64,000 bases of DNA from Lamellibrachia satsuma (lineage: Eukaryota > Annelida > Polychaeta > Sabellida > Siboglinidae). The notes beneath the pieces are model-generated. The model saw only the letters and a list, made by a program, of their open reading frames with translations. It was not told where the DNA came from and did no database searches. The translations under genes and the position numbers were made by a program. Below are positions 54,778 to 64,000 of this stretch, piece by piece. Each line of letters begins with the position of its first letter. Positions within the stretch are counted from its first letter, which is position 1. The stretch is from NCBI GenBank assembly GCA_033239005.1, contig BSQZ01000126.1, forward strand, positions 266,001-330,000, in the 5' to 3' direction.

Positions 54778-55690
54778 AAACAGAAAGCGGTATGGTCGGA
54801 CCACTGGAAAACAATGCTGGAAGCATAATATCACATGACTTTCAAATGGTAGAAGACCTAAATGAGTGTTTCAGCTCATTTTTATGAGGATTAACCACTA
54901 ATGGTGGTTAAATGTAACTCCCGAAATGATAGCACAGAAAATAAGGAAAGGTCCTAAAACAAGGAAGAAAATTTCATGAGATTAACATCAGTGGTATACA
55001 AGTTATTAGAATTTATAAACGTTGACTACCCAGTAGACACACTATAGTGGACTTCCTTGTTAAGTATAACATTTTATTTCAAAATCGGTTCCTAAAAGCT
55101 AGGTCTTGCTAACCAATATGTTTCTAGAAGAAATGATTAAGATTTAATTAACAGTCACCAGTAATGTCTACTTGGATTTTCAGAACGCTTTCGATGAAGT
55201 GCCACATCAAAGAATGTTTACAAAGTGTAATGTGGGGCGCGATGGCATACCGGTTAGAAAGCCGGACTCTCAATCGAGAGAATCCGGTTTTAAATCCCAC
55301 TGCGGTCGCTTCGAACCTGTGGAAATTTTGATCACCCCATGTTGCCACAGTTCAATCAGCTGTATAAATGAATACCAGGCAATACAGACAGTGGTGGATA
55401 TGTGAACGAATAGATTTCGCGCAGTAATTGCAGCGTGACTGAATGCTTCCCAGAGAAGTTAAATTGGCCTTGGAATGAACAAGTCTGCCAAGGGGTGAAG
55501 TGTAAAGCGCTTTGAACAATTCTTGAGGACTGGATACCACGCTACATAAGAAGTTACTTTTAATTAACTGTATGGTTAAAAAATGGCTGACTGGCACACA
55601 ACAAAGAATAATAGTACAGGTAGGGACATTTCAAATTGTAAATAAGTTTTCTGTGACATACCATATAGATCAGCATTATAAATCAGGATT
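54778..55690 (+). pseudogene. CR1 fragment D, decayed and split by a SINE
   Basis: Nucleotide and protein similarity to CR1 ORF2 starts at GGTCGGACCACTGGAAAACA (54793) and includes YLDFQNAFDEVPHQRMF (55165-55220). The SINE at 55232-55552 then intervenes, and WLTGTQQRIIV (about 55580) continues the RT. It is much more diverged than copies A and B, with many internal deletions, so it is an older insertion. Confidence 0.8.
55232..55552 (+). mobile_element. tRNA-derived SINE inserted in CR1 fragment D
   Basis: The head GGGGCGCGATGGCATACCGG TTAG carries a pol III box A-like TGGCATACCGG (55243-55253) and a box B-like GGTTTTAAATCC (55286-55297) at tRNA-like spacing. The tail has AAGTGTAAAGCGCTTTGAAC and TTGAGGACTGGATACC, shared with 26211-26296. 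A poly(A) is absent; the end ACATAAG suggests a LINE-like tail. A clean target duplication was not resolved (possible imperfect AGAATGTTTA / AGAAGTTACT). Confidence 0.75.
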
Positions 55691-56131
55691 TCATCCAGTA
55701 GGGGATGATGGGACATGTCTGCGTCCCTAATGTATTATATGTCATAACTGATTAACTGTATATGCCAGAAAGAAAACATTTTGCCTTGTTAATCTGTCTA
55801 TTTAGTAGGTTACTACTACCAATTATTAAACTTGAACTCCACTAAAAAATACATATGTTACAATATGTATTGATCAGAGGTATGTGCGGATATACCCCAG
55901 GGTGTTGGGGTATATCTGCACAGGTATGTGCGAACATACATCGCGCATTTCAGGCCTTTGCTACAGAGCAGAATACAAACTGCAATGGTAAATTTCAGGC
56001 TGAAGAACATCATTTAGCTTGCTAGGTATATCCATAAACATTATTTGGGGGTCAAATGCGCTCATATGAAAAAAAAATATAAACATAACCAGCTGTAGTT
56101 GATATAATACAACGGCTTAAATTTGGTGCAT
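55691..56131. other. Non-coding stretch with a hairpin
   Basis: TGCGGATATACCCC (55887-55900) and GGGGTATATCTGCA (55909-55922) form a 14-bp stem with one mismatch and an 8-base loop. No gene was seen. Confidence 0.55.
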
Positions 56132-57352
56132 GCGTGATATTGGCCTGTCTCAACTACAGCGTGATATTGGCCTGTGTCAACTACAGCGTGATATTGGCCT
56201 GTGTCAACTACAGCGTGATATTGGTCTGTCTCAACTACAGCGTGATATTGGCCTGTCTCAACTACAGCGTGATATTGGCCTGTGTCAACTACAGCGTGAT
56301 ATTGGCCTGTCTCAACTACAGCGTGATATTGGCCTGTCTCAACTACAGCGTGATATTGGCCTATGTCAACTACACCGTGATATTGGCCTGTCTCAACTAC
56401 AGCGTGATATTGGCCTATGTCAACTACAGCGTGATATTGGCCTGTCTCAACTACAGCGTGATATTGGCCTATGTCAACTACAGCGTGATGTTGGCCTGTG
56501 TCAACTACAGCGTGATATTGGCCTGTGTCAACTACAGCGTGATATTGGCCTGTCTCAACTACAGCGTGATATTGGCCTGTGTCAACTACAGCGTGATATT
56601 GGCCTGTCTCAACTACAGCGTGATATTGGCCTGTCTCAACTACAGCGTGATATTGGTCTGTGTCTCAACTACAGCGTGATATTGGCCTGCGTCAACTACA
56701 GCGTGATATTGGTCTGTCTCAACTACAGCGTGATATTGGCCTGTCTCAACTACAGCGTGATATTGGCCTGTCTCAACTACAGCGTGATATTGGTCTGTGT
56801 CTCAACTACAGCGTGATATTGGCCTGTCTCAACTACAGCGTGATATTGGCCTGTGTCAACTACAGCGTGATATTGGCCTGTCTTAACTACAGCGTGATAT
56901 TGGCCTGTGTCAACTACAGCGTGATATTGGCCTGTCTCAACTACAGCGTGATATTGGCCTGTGTCAACTACAGCGTGATATTGGCCTGTCTCAACTACAG
57001 CGTGATATTGGCCTGTGTCAACTACAGCGTGATATTGGCCTGTCTCAACTACAGCGTGATATTGGCCTGTGTCAACTACAGCGTGATATTGGCCTGTCTC
57101 AACTACAGCGTGATATTGGCCTGTCTCAACTACAGCGTGATATTGGCCTGTCTCAACTACAGCGTGATATTGGCCTGTGTCAACTACAGCGTGATATTGG
57201 CCTGTGTCAACTACAGCGTGATATTGGCCTGTGTCAACTACAGCGTGATATTGGCCTGTCTCAACTACAGCGTGATATTGGCCTGTGTCAACTACAGCGT
57301 GATATTGGCCTGTGTCAACTACAGCGTGATATTGGCCTGTCTCAACTACAGC
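56132..57352. repeat. 27-bp minisatellite, about 45 copies
   Basis: The unit is GCGTGATATTGGCCTGTSTC followed by AACTACA (27 bp). S is C or G, giving two unit types that alternate regularly over much of 56820-57120. Two units (near 56659 and 56797) carry an extra GT, which shifts the frame. Since 27 is divisible by 3, long 9-residue-repeat frames (RDIGLSQLQ; CLNYSVILA; minus-strand YHAVVDTGQ) are open; I treat them as artefacts of unit length. Confidence 0.96.
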
Positions 57353-57924
57353 GCACACAGAAAGCCATGAGATGAAGAAAACCAAAAGAACACAGACTAA
57401 AAACAGCATTATAATTATACACTTCCAGATACATGAACACTTAACCTACATAAACTATTGTGTTATAAGAAAAATAAAAATCCCACCTCCCACCTATTTT
57501 TAGGCCAGCCTCCCATCATTTTTTTCAGTAAATTTCCAGTATACCATCCTAGAGACAAATTCCTTGTTTTATGGTTATGGGTATGTTTTCTGCGTGCAGC
57601 ACACGTTGACGCACGTACCGCATTTATGATGTAAAACCAAAATTATTGGGTAATGAAGGCTATGTATTTCAATTACCATCTCAAATCGTGTTTTTACGAT
57701 AAAGGGTAGACACGGAGGTCCCCTCGATCTGTGAATCAAATATGTTAGTGCATTAATCTATATCACGGAACAGTGCATATTTTACATGTTCAATAGTGCA
57801 TATTTCAATGCACTCAAATAAAAAGGGTATAATTTTGACAGAAGTCTAAAATGTGTTTAAGAAGGTTCTGAGAAATTCTCAAGGATTGTATACTGGCAAT
57901 GTTTTAAGTACCCCTGGATTCCTG
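57353..57924. other. Non-coding stretch
   Basis: Nothing recognised. Confidence 0.5.
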
Positions 57925-58290
57925 TGAAGTGTTTAAAATAGTGAATGTTTATGAAGATATTGATAGGAATATGTCCTTCAAATGTAAAGAAGGCCGTAGA
58001 ACCAGAGGACACAAAGCAGCGTTAGTTAAGGAACAGCGTAGGTTGGACATGAGAAAGTACTCATTCTCACAGAGGATAATAAATGAATGTAACAAACTGT
58101 CAAATGATTGTCTTAATGCTAGTGGTGTGGATGTGTTTTAAAATAGAATTGACAGATATCTGACAACGCTATAAAATGATGATAACATTTTTGGACTCTC
58201 GATACGCCAATTGCTTCCTTGTCCACCTGTCATCGGAAACTTGTAGTTTGGGATGGCAGTCTTGTTCAATCTTGTTAAATTTTCACTCTG
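57925..58290 (+). pseudogene. CR1 fragment E (3' end of ORF2 and tail)
   Basis: EVFKIVNVYEDIDRNMSFK and RTRGHKAALVKEQRRLDM, then KYSFSQRIINECNKLSNDC match the C-terminus of CR1 ORF2. The tail TTTTGGACTCTCGATACGCC and GATGGCAGTCTTGTT follow. A stop shortens the frame at about 58139. Confidence 0.88.
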
Positions 58291-59045
58291 AACTTTCAGT
58301 TTAATGGGTGCATCCGTGCGTATCAACGCCATTACAGTTCTCATAACTTGTTCTCTACTTTGCTAATTTTCTTGATTTTTATGCTTGTTTTTTTTTTTTT
58401 TTTGGTCATTCATGGTTATTAGTATGACGGATTAGGTTTGATGTGGCTCCTACATTTGTATACCACTGTCACTGCATTTCATGCATTACCGATGAGCTAC
58501 GCTATGTTACGACACCGAGCCTTCTGTTTTCCAGGATTCACGACGCCCACACATTTTGCCTAGTTTGTGAAAATAAACGAGTTATGCTCGTTTTCAACAA
58601 AGAATAAATGTAGTTGCACAAGTACATAACAAACTATCTACTGATTTATGTCATTTGGGTTCTCGAATTTCTTAATGTTCATAGTTTCCACAATCCGCCA
58701 TCTTGGTGTGTTGCTTTGTAATAAAAATGTTTTATTTAGCGTGTCAGCGAAACAGATTTAATTGTGCCGAATAAACTATGACATCTGGGATAGATACTTA
58801 TTCTGAAATGATATAATAAATTACTTGACAATATATATAACTGGTAAATTACTACGTAAACTCGTCATTGCATATTTTTCAGAGCTGATAAAGCACTGTA
58901 TCTGACGCATGCGCAACATCTGTAATATAATCATTCTTCTAACTGAAGTGGGGATGTCAAAGGGAATGTTTATTTGATGTCTTACATACACAGGGAATAC
59001 CCAGTTGCTACAACATTCGGTTGTATGTTATATGTATGTGTATAT
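58291..59045. other. Non-coding stretch
   Basis: Includes a T-run at about 58388-58404. No gene was recognised. Confidence 0.5.
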
Positions 59046-59049
59046 ATGC

Positions 59050-59084
<35 letters not shown>

Positions 59085-59099
59085 AATATTTATATATAT

Positions 59100-59177
<78 letters not shown>

Positions 59178-59243
59178 TATAAATATATATATGTGTGTGT
59201 GTGTGTATGCGTGCGTGTGTGCGTGTGTGTGTGTGTATCAACA
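59046..59243. repeat. (TA)n then (GT)n compound microsatellite
   Basis: Interrupted TA tract with ATAAATATT motifs (59053-59190), followed by a GT/GCGT run (59191-59237). Confidence 0.96.
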
Positions 59244-59300
59244 AAAGTATCTAATTCATATGAGTCATATGTACAAATGAAGTCACAAACTTTGGTTTTG

Positions 59301-60436
59301 CGCTCTCTCTCATACGAGCCAGCATCGCCGACAGCGTCATCTGATGCTAAACACACCACCCACTAGCAGAGACGTTACTCTCTCTCTCTCATAAGAGCCA
59401 GCATCGCCGACAGCGTCATCTGATGCTAAACACACCACCCACTAGCAGAGACGTTACTCTCTCTCATAAGAGCCAGCATCGCCGACAGCGCCATCTGGTG
59501 CTAAACACACCACCCACTAGCAGAGACGTGTCTCTCTCTCATACGAGCCAACATCGCCGACAGCGCCATCTGATGCTAAACACACCACCCACTAGCAGTG
59601 ACGTTACTCTCTCTCATACGAGCCAACATCGCCGACAGCGCCATCTGATGCTAAACACACCACCCACTAACAGAGACGTTACTCTCTCTCATACGAGCCA
59701 ACATCGCCGACAGCGCCATCTGATGCTAAACACACCACCCACTAGCAGAGACGTTACTCTCTCTCATACGAGCCAACATCGCCGACAGCGTCATCTGATG
59801 CTAAACACACCACCCACTAGCAGAGACGTTACTCTCTCTCATACGAGCCAACATCGCCGACAGCGCCATCTGATGCTAAACACACCACCCACTAGCAGAG
59901 ACGTTACTCTCTCTCATACGAGCCAACATCGCCGACAGCGCCATCTGATGCTAAACACACCACCCACTAACAGAGACGTTACTCTCTCTCTCATACGAGC
60001 CAACATCGCCGACAGCGCCATCTGATGCTAAACACACCACCCACTAACAGAGACGTTACTCTCTCTCTCTCTCATACGAGCCAACATCGCCGACAGCGCC
60101 ATCTGATGCTAAACACACCACCCACTAGCAGAGACGTTACTCTCTCTCATACGAGCCAACATCGCCGACAGCGCCATCTGATGCTAAACACACCACCCAC
60201 TAGCAGAGACGTTACTCTCTCTCATACGAGCCAACATCGCCGACAGCGCCATCTGATGCTAAACACACCACCCATTAGCAGAGACGTTACTCTCTCTCAT
60301 ACGAGCCAACATCGCCGACAGCGCCATCTGATGCTAAACACACCACCCACTAGCAGAGACGTTACTCTCTCTCATACGAGCCAACATCGCCGACAGCGCC
60401 ATCTGATGCTAAACATACCACCCACTAACAGAGACA
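59301..60436. repeat. 75-bp minisatellite, 15 copies
   Basis: The unit contains GCCAACATCGCCGACAGCG, CCATCTGATGCTAAACACAC, CACCCACTAGCAGAGACG and TTACTCTCTCTCATACGA. Length varies by 2-6 bp through the internal (TC)n. In 12 of 15 units the core reads GCGCCATCTG (minus strand CAGATGGCGC), in three it reads GCGTCATCTG (units 1, 2 and 7). The 25-residue repeat frames (with MLNTPPTSRDVTLSH) follow from the 75-bp length. Confidence 0.96.
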
Positions 60437-61480
60437 CAATTTGATACTCAGAAAAGAACATTACAAAGTTCAGTTGTTTGAGCCGTGACGGGCTTTACTG
60501 TAGCCGAAACGTTTGCCTCAGTTTGTAGAAAGACAACCACCTCAACTTGCATTTCAAATAGTAAATATCGTCTTTCTTAGAATATTACTTAGTAGAATAT
60601 AGCAATTTTGGTCAATAAAACATAGCTCGCGTAAATTAGAGGAGATTGCATTGACAGTCTTATAACCATGGCTATCGATCAGGAAGCTAACGAAACAAAA
60701 CTGTTTTACGTACTACATGAAACTTGTCAGCTCTGCAACAAGGGCAAATTGTCGCACTATGGGTGCTTTGTGATAACTGATCATCCTACTATTTACACAT
60801 TATATATCTACATGGATTAACATAAACGTGTGCATGCCCTTACATACATATGTAAACAAATCATGCGCGTTCACACTTCTCTTCCGTCACATTGAGCTCA
60901 CACGTCCACAACAGTAAACTCGTTTTTACCGCAGATAGCTGAAGTTTTAAAATCCCCCCCCACCCCACCACAATGTCCCATTGAAGCATATATTTTAATA
61001 TCATACATACTGCACTGTGAAATGCGTATCATCAGTATTAAACTTTGTTTTATAGTGTTTTATAACTCACAGTTGAAAGTGTTATATATTGCGTTTGTCG
61101 GTTGCATGCGTATATGTAATTACATTTATTGAATTAAATACCTTCTCACATTGTATGACTCTAAATTATGTATGTCATGCACATATTTTATAAAATCCAC
61201 AGAGAGGACTTGTTTTAAAATTAGTGTATGTGTATCTCTCACGTTCCAGTTTCGCCAACACCGGGTGTTGCTGTATGTTAACCACGCACGTTGATGCCAG
61301 TAGCACTCAAATATATTTACAAGCACATACATATTAATCGAATTTGAACCAGACCACTGGTTCATAATAATTAACTAACAAGAGATCAATGGCGACGTCT
61401 CCATAAATGTGTTTAGTCAATGGGCCTGTCACACAAATACGTGACTGTATCCATACCTTGCTGTGACACTTTGTCAATCT
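60437..61480. other. Non-coding stretch
   Basis: Nothing recognised; a C/A-rich run lies near 60953-60972. Confidence 0.5.
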
Positions 61481-61684
61481 CATGCGGGCATACATAGTGA
61501 CAAGACATTATCTGTTATCGATATCCTCCCAACAAAATCCGTCGAAATCCCCGGACAACATCCCCTTTACTAGCTCATTATCCCACAGGACAATCCATTG
61601 CAGGACAATATCCCTCAGAACAATACTGCTTGCCTATTGGCATGGTACCGTAAAACAATCGTGTAGCGTTTTCTCATAAAGCTT

Positions 61685-61745
61685 GACTACTGCACGCAAA
61701 CCCTGAACCACGCAAACCCTGAACCACGCAAACCCTGAACCACGC
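61685..61745. repeat. 17-bp tandem repeat, 3.5 copies
   Basis: CACGCAAACCCTGAACC is repeated head to tail. Confidence 0.93.
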
Positions 61746-61802
61746 ACTTTATATGTCATGGTGTTATTAAATACGTAATGCCTGCCAGTGTCCAATGCAG
61801 GT

Positions 61803-61860
61803 GACAATTACAATATGTGTAATCCCAACACAATTACAATATGTGTAATCCCAACACAAT
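61803..61860. repeat. 28-bp tandem duplication
   Basis: ACAATTACAATATGTGTAAT followed by CCCAACAC occurs twice in direct succession. Confidence 0.93.
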
Positions 61861-62204
61861 ATTGTTTTTGCAGCGTTACGTGGAACAGAGGCCAAACAAT
61901 GGAATTGTTCCAAAGCTTAAATTTTTCTGGATTTTTGCGTGTGTAATTATGCACTATATTTCGAGTGGAAAATATTTGAATGGTTATTATTGCAATTTGC
62001 ATCACCAAATTGACTGGTTTTAGTTTGCCGCTTTAGATTCACCCCATCTTTTAATATACACTCAAAGTAGTATCAACACTAACCACGAAGCGTTTCCGCA
62101 TTCGTGTATGAATTGAACAGACATGTTCCATTAGTTATTTAATTAACTTACTGATATGAAAGAACACAACACAAAATATACTCCTGCAACAGACACGGCA
62201 CCTA
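61861..62204. other. Non-coding stretch
   Basis: Nothing recognised. Confidence 0.5.
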
Positions 62205-62231
62205 ATGATGATGATGATGATGATGATGATG
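62205..62231. repeat. (ATG)n microsatellite
   Basis: Nine uninterrupted GAT/ATG triplets. Confidence 0.95.
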
Positions 62232-62520
62232 AACTTACTGATATAATATGCTTACTATACTGCTTCGACGGATTTGTGTTACGTTGGAGAATGTCATAAG
62301 GATGTTGTCTTTGCTACACTGTCAAAGGGAAATTGTCACTGGACATTGTCTACAGGTTGCATTGTCTGGTGGGGATGAAGACGGGAGGTTGTTGGGGATA
62401 TCATCTCATCACCCGTGTTCAAGCATGTGTATACTTCAGCCCAATACAATACATGTAGAATGCAAGGGTTTCACGGAGGCTCACGTGGCCTCGAAAACAA
62501 ACGGATAACTCCTTGAATAA
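62232..62520. other. Non-coding stretch
   Basis: The plus-strand frame 62248-62508 has no recognised domain. Confidence 0.45.
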
Positions 62521-62524
62521 TAAT

Positions 62525-62608
62525 TGGTCTCTCGATAAACCAATGACCTCTTCTCCACATGCCATCTACGGTTTATTCTTTGGATGGCAATCTTGTTAAA
62601 TCATGTTT
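62525..62608 (+). mobile_element. CR1 fragment F (3' tail only)
   Basis: GGTCTCTCGATAAACCAATG and GATGGCAATCTTGTTAAATC match the last about 80 bp of the CR1 copies ending at 44750 and 37211. Confidence 0.8.
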
Positions 62609-62673
62609 AACCCTAGCTGGTTGCCTAATAATCGTTTTGCTAGCAAACCTCCCAAACATTCGCAAGAGATGCA

Positions 62674-63205
62674 GTCCCCACCCTCCCAGTGGTGGACCTA
62701 TCGTGTCCAGACATGTTGTCCCCACCCTCCCAGTGGTGGACCTATCGTGTCCAGACATGTTGTCCCCACCCTCCCAGTGGTGGACCTATCGTGTCCAGAC
62801 ATGTTGTCCCCACCCTCCCAGTGGTGGACCTATCGTGTCCAGACATGTTGTCCCCACCCTCCCAGTGGTGGACCTATCGTGTCCAGACATGTTGTCCCCA
62901 CCCTCCCGGTGGTGGACCTATCGTGTCCAGACATGTTGTCCCCACCCTCCCAGTGGTGGACCTATCGTGTCCAGACATGTTGTCCCCACCCTCCCAGTGG
63001 TGGACCTATCGTGTCCAGACATGTTGTCCCCACTCTCCCAGTGGTGGACCTATCGTGTCCAGACATGTTGTCCCCACCCTCCCAGTGGTGGACCTATCGT
63101 GTCCAGACATGTTGTCCCCACCCTCCCAGTGGTGGACCTATCGTGTCCAGACATGTTGTCCCCACTCTCCCAGTGGTGGACCTATCGTGTCCAGACATGC
63201 TGTCC
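62674..63205. repeat. 44-bp minisatellite, about 12 copies
   Basis: The unit reads GTCCCCACCCTCCCAGTGG followed by TGGACCTATCGTGTCCAGAC ATGTT. Units are nearly identical; variants are CCCGGTGG (one) and CACTCTCC (two). As 44 is not divisible by 3, the three plus frames rotate through the same three peptides and all stay open, giving three overlapping long frames (226-240 codons) that are not genes. It lies about 90 bp downstream of the NCKX stop codon, on its transcript's 3' side. Confidence 0.95.
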
Positions 63206-63293
63206 ATTTCAACACACATGCCAACCTCCATTCTTATAGCAATTACTCGTCGAGCGAATGTCTACCGATCATTTCCGCGGTCTGGCTCGAGTT

Positions 63294-63446
63294 CTATCCG
63301 CTCTCGACACACATCGGCGCATTGACGTATCCGAAGACGTTGAACTCGATCATGATGGAGAAGAAGAGGAAGACGCTGTAGCTGAGGAGGCAGACGATGC
63401 CGAGGCGTCGGTCGAGTCGCCAGCCGCCGAAGTGGACGGCGCTAAT
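63294..63446 (-). CDS. Terminal exon of a potassium-dependent Na+/Ca2+ exchanger (NCKX, SLC24 family)
   Basis: The exon encodes the last 50 residues of an NCKX-type exchanger, a plasma-membrane antiporter that exports Ca2+ and K+ against Na+. Starting after the acceptor TGTGTGTCTGCAG on the minus strand, it reads ISAVHFGGWRLDRRLG, a hydrophobic helix IVCLLSYSVFLFFSIMI, then EFNVFGYVNAPMC and a TAG stop at 63294-63296. The W+LD+KLG motif, last transmembrane helix and EFNVFxxxNxPMC tail are the conserved C-terminus of vertebrate and invertebrate NCKX proteins. The exon is GC-rich with C/G-ending codons, unlike its surroundings. Upstream exons lie beyond the right edge. No frame defect is seen. 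The downstream minisatellite would lie in its 3' UTR; an AATAAA on the minus strand at 62571-62576 is a possible poly(A) signal. The exact paralogue cannot be told. Confidence 0.85.
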   Translation of the reverse strand: MSAVHFGGWRLDRRLGIVCLLSYSVFLFFSIMIEFNVFGYVNAPMCVESG

Positions 63447-63529
63447 CTGCAGACACACATTTAATTGATTATTATACAAACGCACGTACCGTACGTACCG
63501 TACACACGTAACGTACGCACGCACCAGTA

Positions 63530-63982
63530 TCATGGAAAGAAGCAAACATTACGCCGTTATTTAAGAAGGGATCGAGGAACAAGTCAGAACATCACATACC
63601 AGTGAGTTTTTAGTTGTATGGACATTATTACACATTACAAACATTAATTATAACACATGGTGGAATTTCTTGTAAAACATAAATACATAAATCTCAACAT
63701 GGGTTCCTAAAAGCAAAGTCATGTCTAACCAATCTCTTATGTTTTTTGGAGGAAATTAAAAAGTGGGTAGATGATGGGTCACCAGTGAGTGTTGTCTACT
63801 TAGATTTTCAGAAAGCGTTCGATAAAGTGCCACATCAAAGAGTGTTACTTAAATTAAAAGCCCTTGGTATGGGCGATATCAACTTCAAAAGTGACTGACA
63901 AACAGCAGACAGAGAGTAATAGTAGATGGTGAGGCTTCAAACTACAAACATCTGTTTTACGTGGGGTACCCCAGGAATCAGT
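63530..63982 (+). pseudogene. CR1 fragment G, in the last intron of the NCKX gene
   Basis: EANITPLFKKGSRNK-like and then HMVEFLVKHK, TSQHGFLKAKSCLTNLLCFL, YLDFQKAFDKVPHQRVLL match CR1 ORF2, with deletions (near 63605-63650 and 63870-63900). It stops at 63982, where a CACG tetranucleotide run begins. Its orientation is antisense to the exchanger. Confidence 0.88.
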
Positions 63983-64000
63983 ACGCACGCACGCACGCAC
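63983..64000. repeat. (ACGC)n microsatellite at the window edge
   Basis: Four tetranucleotide units are visible; the tract runs off the window. Confidence 0.85.

Noticed and set aside
56130..57409. Several 181-236 codon frames on both strands
   Set aside because: 27-bp minisatellite artefacts.
59301..60436. CRISPR-like array
   Set aside because: Units are contiguous tandem repeats without unique spacers, in a eukaryotic setting; the same holds for the 27-, 44- and 45-bp arrays.
59423..60444. 200- and 139-codon frames with MLNTPPTSRDVTLSH repeats
   Set aside because: A consequence of the 75-bp unit; the frame breaks wherever the (TC)n length changes.
62559..63381. Three overlapping plus-strand frames of 226-240 codons
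   Set aside because: A 44-bp repeat lacking stops in any plus frame generates all three.
63258..63464. Plus-strand acidic frame (EEEEDAVAEEADDAEASVE)
   Set aside because: It is the antisense of the NCKX terminal exon; the minus strand has the recognisable protein, acceptor and stop.

Overview
This 64-kb window looks like repeat-rich nuclear DNA of a multicellular animal, most likely an invertebrate. The signs are GT-AG intron borders, a vertebrate-type potassium-dependent Na/Ca exchanger exon, CR1 LINEs whose ORF1 carries a lipase/esterase-like domain, a tRNA-derived SINE, many cut-and-paste DNA transposons, long TA/CA microsatellites, and a gene remnant combining THAP, SWIM, YqaJ and PHD modules of the kind I know from molluscs, cnidarians and lancelets. 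The phylum cannot be fixed from the sequence alone.

Layout. 1-8 kb: an ordinary stretch with a compact hairpin cluster, a short TIR element (family A), a nearly complete Jockey-like LINE, a solo LTR fragment, a broken second LINE and a second family-A copy. 8-17 kb: minisatellite, one plausible host exon on the minus strand (9.1-9.4 kb), an element with inverted GGACATTTGCCC clusters, a Ty3/Gypsy gag-protease remnant and a TGACCT-rich stretch. 17-26 kb: a 203-bp duplication, a 45-bp minisatellite, a small TIR element, a 4.2-kb palindromic element whose left arm carries an internally deleted RTE-like LINE with a 9-bp target duplication, and an 18-bp minisatellite. 26-37 kb: SINE tail, a TA-flanked 625-bp MITE, and a 5'-truncated Ty3/Gypsy element with polypurine tract and 3' LTR. 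37-45 kb: two CR1 copies head to head, the second split by a hAT-type MITE with a perfect 8-bp target duplication. 46-50 kb: hAT-like and pogo/Tigger-like transposase remnants. 50.9-53.9 kb: a decayed THAP/SWIM/YqaJ/PHD gene, bracketed by inverted copies of a short dispersed repeat. 54-64 kb: CR1 pieces, a SINE inside one of them, 27-bp, 75-bp and 44-bp minisatellites, and the last exon of an SLC24-type (NCKX) exchanger on the minus strand whose remaining exons must lie beyond the right edge.

There is no operon-like organisation. The only confident host gene is the NCKX exon. Most of the coding-like sequence belongs to transposons at different stages of decay, and nested insertions give a relative order: CR1-B is older than the hAT MITE in it, the CR1 piece at 55 kb is older than its SINE, and the palindrome arms are older than the RTE insertion. 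The most unusual items are the THAP/SWIM/YqaJ/PHD remnant with possible terminal repeats, the 4.2-kb palindrome, and the 75-bp array with repeated CTCF-like cores.
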